Assembly (NCBI GenBank): GCA_003278195.1
Contig: QCGE01000014.1
Span: 1 to 35,011 of the forward strand
Length of the DNA: 35,011 nt
Origin: Prochlorococcus sp. AG-363-P08
GTDB taxonomy: Bacteria > Cyanobacteriota > Cyanobacteriia > PCC-6307 > Cyanobiaceae
Direction: 5' to 3'
Positions within the stretch are counted from its first letter, which is position 1, and the number at the start of each line of letters is the position of its first letter. Made by a program: the position numbers and the translations under genes. This document shows positions 28,884 through 35,011 of this stretch, in pieces. The notes beneath the pieces were generated by a model. It saw only the letters and a program-made list of their open reading frames with translations. It searched no databases and had not been told where the DNA came from.

Positions 28884-28961
28884 ACTTAATTTTGGATGAC
28901 TAGCATCAAGTTTTAGTGCAAAATGAGTTGTATGCATTTGAAATGACTAGTTCTTCTCAAG

Positions 28962-30419
28962 ATGTGCGGCATTGTTGGTATTGTCTCTACGCAGCCCGTT
29001 AATCAGCAGATTTACGATAGTTTGCTATTACTTCAGCACCGTGGGCAGGATTCCACTGGTATAGCAAGCATGGAAGGTAGCGTTTTTCATGTACATAAAT
29101 CTAAGGGTTACGTAAAAGAAGCATATCGAACCAGACATATGAGATCTTTAACAGGAAACATAGGAATTGGACATGTTCGATATGCGACTAAAGGAGCCGC
29201 AGATCGTGAAGAAGAAGCACAACCCTTTTATGTAAATGCACCATATGGCATAGTACTTGTCCATAATGGAAATCTTATTAATACCAGGGAATTAGAAAAG
29301 GATTTATTTCAAATAGATAGAAGACATACAAACTCAACTAGCGACACTGAAATGTTGTTAAACGTACTAGCAACAGAATTGCAAATCACTACTTCTAAAA
29401 ATGAACTTACGCCTGATCAGGTTTTTTCTGCAGTAAGATCAGTACATCAAAGAGTAAAAGGATCTTATGCTTCAATTGCATTAATAGCAGGTCAAGGTTT
29501 GCTTGCCTTTCGTGATCCTTTTGGTATTAGACCATTGGTCCTTGGCCGTAGAACTTCTTTAAATAATAAAGATGAATGGATAGTAGCTAGTGAATCTTTG
29601 GTTCTAGAAAATGGAGATTACCAGATAGTTCGTGATATTTCCCCTGGTGAAGCAATTTATATAACAATCAGAGGTGAGTTGTTTTCTATGCAATGTTCTG
29701 ATAATACTTTTTTATGTCCGTGTTCCTTTGAATATGTGTATTTAGCAAGACCTGATTCCATTATGAATGGAATATCAGTATATGAAGCTAGATTGCGTAT
29801 GGGCGATTATCTCGCGAAAACAATTTCTAAGTCTGTCAACTCAGGTGATATAGATGTAATAATGCCTATCCCGGATTCGTCTAGACCAGCAGCAATGCAA
29901 GTTGCTAGACAGCTTGGCATTGAATATAGAGAAGGTTTTTATAAGAATCGATATGTAGGTAGGACATTTATTATGCCAGGACAAGCAGAAAGAAAAAAAT
30001 CAGTTCGCCAAAAATTAAATGCTATGGGAACTGAATTTAAGGATAAGAATGTTTTGATAGTTGATGATTCTGTAGTTCGTGGAACCACTTCGAAAGAAAT
30101 AGTGCAAATGGCTAAATTATCAGGTGCTAATAAAGTTCTTTTCACCTCAGCGGCCCCTCCTGTTAGGTATCCTCATGTTTATGGAATAAATATGCCATCT
30201 CGTAAAGAATTAATTGCACATAATCGAGATTCCCTAGAGATTCAGAGAGTCATATCAGCTGATCAAGTGATTTATCAAGAGGTCGATGATTTGAAAAACT
30301 CAATTATTGAGAAATCAGATATAAAACAACTTGACATGTCTTGCTTTACAGGTGAATACATTACAGGAGACGTTACTAAGGAATATTTGGAATGGGTAGA
30401 ACAAACACATCATTCATAA
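28962..30419 (+). CDS. purF: Amidophosphoribosyltransferase
   Basis: The 485-residue enzyme makes phosphoribosylamine from PRPP and glutamine, the first step of purine synthesis. The protein begins M-C-G-I-V-G, so Cys2 becomes the N-terminal nucleophile after Met removal. There is no propeptide, since an in-frame stop lies at 28944-28946. It also has LLLQHRGQDSTGIAS, GHVRYAT, DPFGIRPLVLG and the PRPP loop VLIVDDSVVRGTTS. Of the four cysteines that bind the 4Fe-4S cluster in the Bacillus-type enzyme, I see equivalents only at CSFEYVYLARPD and the C-terminal SCFTGEY. The stop abuts that of the topoisomerase gene. Confidence 0.97.
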   Translation: MCGIVGIVSTQPVNQQIYDSLLLLQHRGQDSTGIASMEGSVFHVHKSKGYVKEAYRTRHMRSLTGNIGIGHVRYATKGAADREEEAQPFYVNAPYGIVLVHNGNLINTRELEKDLFQIDRRHTNSTSDTEMLLNVLATELQITTSKNELTPDQVFSAVRSVHQRVKGSYASIALIAGQGLLAFRDPFGIRPLVLGRRTSLNNKDEWIVASESLVLENGDYQIVRDISPGEAIYITIRGELFSMQCSDNTFLCPCSFEYVYLARPDSIMNGISVYEARLRMGDYLAKTISKSVNSGDIDVIMPIPDSSRPAAMQVARQLGIEYREGFYKNRYVGRTFIMPGQAERKKSVRQKLNAMGTEFKDKNVLIVDDSVVRGTTSKEIVQMAKLSGANKVLFTSAAPPVRYPHVYGINMPSRKELIAHNRDSLEIQRVISADQVIYQEVDDLKNSIIEKSDIKQLDMSCFTGEYITGDVTKEYLEWVEQTHHS

Positions 30420-32894
30420 TTAAATAATTAATGGAGAAAGTTTTGTTATTAACTCATCTTTTTTAAGAGTAAATAATTTGTTTGTTAAACAATCATCGTC
30501 ACTTACCTCTAAGTTTGCTGTATCGATTCGACCATTTCGATCATGATTGGTATGAATATTTACTATCCCTTGGCTTTTACAAGTGTCAATTATTCTATAA
30601 TTAGATTTTTTCTTATCTTTTAGCTTTATTGAAATTTCTCCTAGATCTCCTCTGAGGCAAGCTCTAATGTCTTTAATATTCTTTTTGAATAAATCTCCAT
30701 TTTTGCTTACTAATAAAATCGATCCTGAATTGTTTTGATTAAAATTCTCTACGCCAATTAAATTTTCTCCAGGTAACATTTTCATGGTCGTTGGTCCTTG
30801 TGCCAGTTTACCTAATAATGGAGTATTTTCCTGATTTATTTCTAATTTTAAAATCCTCCCAATATCACTTACAAACAAAAGACAACCTTCATTATCACAA
30901 AACAAGCCTGCCTTTAAATGTGTCCCTTCTTTTAGTTTCACAACTGTAGATGCTCTTCCAGACAACTCTAGAACTTCATCTATACTTATTCTTTTAAAGC
31001 GACCGTCATTTGTCAACAATCCAAGTGAGCAGTTTTTGTTATTAGGTATTTTAATTAAAGAAACTATCTTTTCTTTCTCCACACCTCCAGGTAAAAAGTT
31101 TGATAATTCTCCTGGGCTCTGTCCAGCAAATTCCCAGCGGACAATAGCAATTTTTCCTTCTTCAGTTATCGCTAACAATTTTGGTGTCTTATTGACTGCA
31201 AGCATAACTTTCGCTGAGACTAAATCTTCGCTTATTTCTGATTCTTCATTTAGATGAAGTCTCCCTAAAACTTGTGGACTAACAATTTTAACTTGGTTGT
31301 CATTTTGTATAATTAGTCTTCCTTCGCTTGGAAGAGCATCAAGTGCTTGTTGTCTTTGTAATTCTGCACTTGGTCTTTGACTAGCAACTTTTTCTGCTAA
31401 TAATTCATCTCCCCCTTCAATGATCTTTGTTTTTCTCTTACTTCCAAATTTCTTTTTAAGAGTCTTCAATTCTTCTATTAGCTTTTCAAGTAAATATTCT
31501 CTATTGTTAAGTAATTTCTCTAAATTAGTCTTTTTATTGTTTAAATCCAAAAGCTCCTTTTTAAGATTTTCCCTTTCTAGACCTGTAAGTCTTCTTAATG
31601 GCATTGCAAGTACTGCATCTGATTGTCTTTCTGTTAATCCGAGCCTGACCATTAGTGATGCACTGGCAGAAGCGGCATCTTTTGATTCTTGAATCATACT
31701 TATTACATTTTTAAGATTATCCAAAGCTTTAAGTAATCCTTCCAAAATCTCCAGACGATTAACAGTTTTTTTAAGTTTATAAGTAGTTCTTTTTACGATT
31801 GTGATTTCTCTATAGTTAGCAAACTCATAAAGCATTTGTTTCAGTGACAGTTGTCTTGGTTGACCTTTCACTAGTGTTAATAAGATTGCACCAAAATTAC
31901 TTTGAAGTGATGTTCTTCTATTGAGTTCATTAAGTACTTTTTCAGCATCTGAATCTCGCCTTAGTTCAACAACTACTCTCATTCCTTCCCTATCACTTTC
32001 ATCCCTAATATCTGATATTCCACCAATCTTGTTCTCATTCACCATGTCAGCCAGCTTCTCAATCCAACCAGCTTTGCTTAGCTGATAAGGCAATTCAGTA
32101 ATGATAATCGCTGATCTTTTATGCTTTCCTTTTCCAGGCTGTATTTCTTCTATATGTGCTACTCCTCTCATAGGAATACTGCCTTTACCTTTTAGATAAG
32201 TCTCATTTAGACCACTCCCTTTTAATATTTCACCTCCAGTTGGAAAATCAGGTCCAGGAATTATTTGCATAACTTTTTCATCTGGTATATCTGGTTTTTT
32301 TATGATTGCTATTAATCCGTCTACCAGTTCATTCAGATTGTGTGGAGGAATCGAAGTTGCCATCCCAACTGCGATTCCAGAGCACCCATTTAGTAGTAGG
32401 AATGGTAATTGTGCTGGTAGAACAGTTGGTTCTTGTTGTGATCCATCAAAGTTTGGAGCGAAATTTACTGTTTCTTCTCCTATTTCACTTAGTAGGGCTT
32501 CATATGAAATACTTGCCAAACGTGTTTCCGTATATCGCATTGCTGCAGGAGGGTCATCATCTACAGACCCAAAGTTTCCATGACCATCTAAAACTGGATA
32601 TCTACTAGAAAAATCTTGAACAAGTCTTACAAGTGCGTCATAAACAGCTTGATCACCATGTGGATGGTATTTACCAAGAACATCTCCAACGACCCGAGCA
32701 CATTTTCTGAAGGGCCTATCTGGGGTTAATCCCAATTCATGCATTGCATAAAGAATCCTCCTTTGAACTGGTTTCAAGCCATCACGTACATCAGGCAATG
32801 CTCTTCCAACGATTACGCTCATCGCGTATTCGAGGTAAGAGCGCTGCATTTCTTGATGCAGCGAGATTGGTTCTAGGCGCTCTTCAGCCGCCAT
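30420..32894 (-). CDS. Type IIA topoisomerase A subunit (gyrase A/ParC-like)
   Basis: The 824-residue protein is the DNA-breaking subunit. The catalytic Tyr121 lies in [12 protein letters not shown], after [20 protein letters not shown] and [21 protein letters not shown]. The GyrA/ParC tower and a coiled-coil (around residues 420-500) follow, then a six-bladed beta-pinwheel-like C-terminal domain. I see no GyrA-box (QRRGGKG-like) in the C-terminal domain, which argues for a ParC/topoisomerase IV-type rather than a negatively supercoiling gyrase subunit. Residue 82 is Gln where E. coli GyrA has Ser83. Prochlorococcus has a second A-subunit gene elsewhere. Confidence 0.93.
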   Translation of the reverse strand: MAAEERLEPISLHQEMQRSYLEYAMSVIVGRALPDVRDGLKPVQRRILYAMHELGLTPDRPFRKCARVVGDVLGKYHPHGDQAVYDALVRLVQDFSSRYPVLDGHGNFGSVDDDPPAAMRYTETRLASISYEALLSEIGEETVNFAPNFDGSQQEPTVLPAQLPFLLLNGCSGIAVGMATSIPPHNLNELVDGLIAIIKKPDIPDEKVMQIIPGPDFPTGGEILKGSGLNETYLKGKGSIPMRGVAHIEEIQPGKGKHKRSAIIITELPYQLSKAGWIEKLADMVNENKIGGISDIRDESDREGMRVVVELRRDSDAEKVLNELNRRTSLQSNFGAILLTLVKGQPRQLSLKQMLYEFANYREITIVKRTTYKLKKTVNRLEILEGLLKALDNLKNVISMIQESKDAASASASLMVRLGLTERQSDAVLAMPLRRLTGLERENLKKELLDLNNKKTNLEKLLNNREYLLEKLIEELKTLKKKFGSKRKTKIIEGGDELLAEKVASQRPSAELQRQQALDALPSEGRLIIQNDNQVKIVSPQVLGRLHLNEESEISEDLVSAKVMLAVNKTPKLLAITEEGKIAIVRWEFAGQSPGELSNFLPGGVEKEKIVSLIKIPNNKNCSLGLLTNDGRFKRISIDEVLELSGRASTVVKLKEGTHLKAGLFCDNEGCLLFVSDIGRILKLEINQENTPLLGKLAQGPTTMKMLPGENLIGVENFNQNNSGSILLVSKNGDLFKKNIKDIRACLRGDLGEISIKLKDKKKSNYRIIDTCKSQGIVNIHTNHDRNGRIDTANLEVSDDDCLTNKLFTLKKDELITKLSPLII

Positions 32895-32963
32895 CCAAGT
32901 TCGTGATTAGAGGGCATGCAGCGTTTAGCCTACAGATTTATGTGATTCTGACCAGTTTTTAAA

Positions 32964-33848
32964 TTATGGATTTGAATTCGCCTTAGCTCTTTCAACGACA
33001 GAATTCAGTGCTGGATTGGACAATAGAGCGCTAGTTGCAGCTTGTAACTTGGTTCCCCAAAGTTGTTTTGCTTGAAAGCTACTTAAAACATAATTTGGGT
33101 TTTGTGCCAGGGCTTTTTCTGCTAGTTCTATTGATTCTTCGCTCTGACTATTGTTTTTGTTGATTGCAGCAGCTAGAGCAAGCATTGGCTCTGCATTGAG
33201 ATTGATTTTTAGAACCTTCCGCCATGTTTCAATAGCTAATTGTGTTTGGTCGATTTCAAAAAGAACTAATCCTTTGTTATTGAGAGCTTCCCAAAAACTT
33301 GGTTTTAGTTTAGATGCTTTTTCAAATGCTTTTAGTGCAAGTTTAAAATTTGTTTGCATGATTCTTGCATTACCTAAATGAAAATACCCTCCTGCATTTT
33401 TGGGTTCAAGCTTTAAGCCTTGTTTAAGTAATGAAATGGCCTCTTCAACTTCTTTTGTTTGAAGTGCTATGGTAGCTTCCGCGAACCATAAATTGGCTTT
33501 TTTCGGGTTGATCTTTTTGGCTTTTTTTAAAGATCTCTTGGCTTTTTCGGGTTGATCACTTCTTAATTGTGCTTCAGCCAAAATTGACCAAAGCATTTCA
33601 TCTTTTGGGTCTAGTCGTACAGCTAATTCTGCTAAACGCACTGCTTCTTTTGGTTGCCCTAATTGTAGTAATTGAGCAGCTGTACGTCCAATACTTAAGC
33701 TTGTATTTTTAATTGTTTCTTCTTTAGGTTCATATATATATGGAATAAAACTCTTTGCTGGTTTTATTGTAAATATATTTGTTAGCGTTAAGAATGTGAG
33801 AACTAACATCCAAAGCTTTTTTTTATGGTCTTTTGTTGTTTGTTTCAT
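32964..33848 (-). CDS. TPR-repeat protein with signal peptide
   Basis: The frame opens at 33905, but the likely start is ATG 33848: M-K-Q-T-T-K-D-H-K-K-K, then a hydrophobic core and a cleavage region at K-P-A-K-S, a normal signal peptide. This start also removes an otherwise 50-base overlap with queG. The mature ~265 residues carry about five to six tetratricopeptide repeats (for example LAELAVRLDPKDEMLWSILA, SLLKQGLKLEPKNAGGYFHL, ALKAFEKASKLKPSFWEALN). These form a helical protein-interaction scaffold, probably periplasmic. The partner is unknown. Confidence 0.85.
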   Translation of the reverse strand: MKQTTKDHKKKLWMLVLTFLTLTNIFTIKPAKSFIPYIYEPKEETIKNTSLSIGRTAAQLLQLGQPKEAVRLAELAVRLDPKDEMLWSILAEAQLRSDQPEKAKRSLKKAKKINPKKANLWFAEATIALQTKEVEEAISLLKQGLKLEPKNAGGYFHLGNARIMQTNFKLALKAFEKASKLKPSFWEALNNKGLVLFEIDQTQLAIETWRKVLKINLNAEPMLALAAAINKNNSQSEESIELAEKALAQNPNYVLSSFQAKQLWGTKLQAATSALLSNPALNSVVERAKANSNP

Positions 33849-33855
33849 GAATTTG

Positions 33856-34824
33856 TCACTTTGTTTTGAGATTAATAGACACATTGTTTTTGGTGGCAAG
33901 TGCATTACGTCGCCACATCCATGGTTTTATGCGTTTTAAGGCCGAATCTTTGAGTTTTTGACCCCACTCTTTTTCATCCCAAGAAAGCACCTGTTCGACA
34001 GTTAATTCCATTAACCAGTTTTTAGGAACCATATCTGGATCACTAGTCTTGACAATATCTTTTGTGTTCCAAGGACATACTTCTTGGCAGATATCACATC
34101 CAGCTACCCAATTCCCCATAGATTCGGCTATTTCTTTTGGTAATAATTCATTTCTGTTCTCAATAGTGTGATAAGCAATGCATTTGCGTGAATCAATCAC
34201 AAATGGCTCTGTAATCGCATGTGTAGGGCATTCCTTTATACATATATCACAAGCTCCACAGAGGGCTTTGGCGGGCTTGTCAGCAATCAATTCTTCTGTA
34301 CAGAGGAGATATCCCAATGCCATCCATGAACCTCTTTCTGGATTAATTAAATTACTATGTTTGCCGATCCAGCCTATTCCAGCTTCTTCTGCCCATGCTT
34401 TTTCCAGTAGTGGTGAAGAATCAACACATACTCTCCATTCACAGTTTGGGCGTTGTCTTTTAAGCCATAATCCTATTGTTTTTAGGCGTTTTTTTATGAC
34501 TTTATGATAGTCTTTGCCCCATGCATATCTTCCTATTAATAGACTTCCTTCTTTTGGTTTGCTTGTAACATGATAATTAAGCCCTACTACTAAAACACTA
34601 GAAATATCTTTTAGTAAATCACTAATATTTTTGCGTTTTTCTCCTTCCATCCATCCCATCTCAGCTTGGTGATTTGCTTTTAACCATCGATTTAATGCTT
34701 TGGTTCTAAGTTTTAATCTTTCAGAACCTGGTACTTTCGCAATCCCGACTGGGCTGAAGCCCAGCTTCATTGCTTCTTTTTTTAATTCATTGCTGAGATC
34801 TGCTTGGCTTGTCAGGAGATTCAT
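33856..34824 (-). CDS. queG: Epoxyqueuosine reductase
   Basis: The ~322-residue iron-sulfur, cobalamin-dependent enzyme makes the last step of queuosine modification of tRNA wobble positions. Motifs are the conserved Asp block VCVDSSPLLEKAWAEEAGIG plus WIGKHSNLINPERGSW, and two ferredoxin-type cluster motifs, CGACDICIKECPTHAI with a later SRKCIAYHTIE, and GCDICQEVCPWN. ATG 34824 (MNLLTSQADLS) is preferred to TTG 34833. Its stop is 7 bases before the TPR gene start, so the two are likely co-transcribed. Confidence 0.95.
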   Translation of the reverse strand: MNLLTSQADLSNELKKEAMKLGFSPVGIAKVPGSERLKLRTKALNRWLKANHQAEMGWMEGEKRKNISDLLKDISSVLVVGLNYHVTSKPKEGSLLIGRYAWGKDYHKVIKKRLKTIGLWLKRQRPNCEWRVCVDSSPLLEKAWAEEAGIGWIGKHSNLINPERGSWMALGYLLCTEELIADKPAKALCGACDICIKECPTHAITEPFVIDSRKCIAYHTIENRNELLPKEIAESMGNWVAGCDICQEVCPWNTKDIVKTSDPDMVPKNWLMELTVEQVLSWDEKEWGQKLKDSALKRIKPWMWRRNALATKNNVSINLKTK

Positions 34825-34864
34825 AACAAGCAATCTAAAATCAGTTAACTTTTCTCATTCTGAC

Positions 34865-35011
34865 GTGCCATTTATAAAATATCGATCAATTTCTTTGAAA
34901 AGTTTTGGGTTTTTCTTTCAATGGCTTGGTTTAACACTAGTAATTCTGTTGTTTTTACAGATGTTTGTGTTTATCCCTTCTGCTGATTTTGTAAATCATG
35001 ATTTCAGAGAA
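34865..35011 (+). CDS. Start of a membrane protein, truncated by window end
   Basis: The frame is open from GTG 34865 (V-P-F-I-K-Y-R-S-I-S-L-K-S) through a strong hydrophobic helix (FFFQWLGLTLVILLFLQMFV) into FIPSADFVNHDFRE at the window edge. The frame is also open further upstream, overlapping the queG start. The pattern of an N-terminal helix followed by a short loop containing N and an aromatic residue faintly recalls HpsJ-like cyanobacterial proteins, but that is a guess. Confidence 0.55.
   Translation, partial: MPFIKYRSISLKSFGFFFQWLGLTLVILLFLQMFVFIPSADFVNHDFRE

Noticed and set aside
28943-29002. Upstream ATG that might extend PurF or encode a leader peptide
   Set aside because: It is out of frame with purF, and the conserved protein must begin Met-Cys; the 19-codon frame has no other support.
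33849-33905. Upstream extension of the TPR protein (start at 33905)
   Set aside because: It would put 19 residues before a perfect signal peptide and create a 50-base overlap with queG.

Overview
The window is a stretch of a compact, AT-rich marine picocyanobacterial chromosome, almost certainly Prochlorococcus. Evidence: low GC; small genes packed with tiny or negative spacers; cyanobacteria-specific families (Tic20/Ycf60 protein, DUF3134, DUF1400, PRC-barrel protein, sucrose-phosphate synthase); and the order dnaN - PRC-barrel - purL - purF - topoisomerase A subunit - TPR - queG, which I recognise as the start of published Prochlorococcus chromosomes. A low-light ecotype is plausible from composition, but I cannot prove it. 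There are no insertion sequences, phage genes, CRISPR arrays or tRNA/rRNA genes that I can see. This is core genome, not an island.

Layout. (1) 1-4453: end of a ClC-type channel, a radical SAM protein, an IctB/O-antigen-ligase-like membrane protein (minus) and a DAO-family flavoenzyme with an ill-defined start. (2) 4488-9686: dnaK (minus), then aroE - tic20-like - rpsF (plus), meeting argG (minus) stop to stop. rpsF carries an unusual charged heptad-repeat tail. (3) 9687-10290: a 604-base gap. Its right half is GC-rich, dyad-rich and ends in a strong intrinsic terminator; its minus strand also holds an undescribed 31-codon ORF. (4) 10291-13443: a small membrane protein (minus), DUF3134, then mraY - small unknown gene - purT (plus). 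(5) 13419-20500: sucrose-phosphate synthase, uvrA and recN, all minus. (6) 20545-24125: AarF/UbiB-family kinase, DUF1400 protein and thrC (plus). (7) 24126-24495: probable replication origin, with one perfect and four near-perfect DnaA boxes on one strand immediately before dnaN. (8) 24496-35011: dnaN, PRC-barrel protein, purL, purF (plus); topoisomerase A subunit, TPR lipo/secreted protein, queG (minus); and the start of a membrane protein.

Themes: DNA replication and repair (dnaN, oriC, recN, uvrA, type II topoisomerase), purine synthesis (purT, purL, purF), amino acids (aroE, argG, thrC), cell wall (mraY) and compatible solute synthesis (sucrose). The points most worth following up are the 9.96-10.29 kb intergenic element with its candidate small protein and/or ncRNA, the origin architecture, the rpsF heptad tail, and the degenerate phosphatase domain of sucrose-phosphate synthase.
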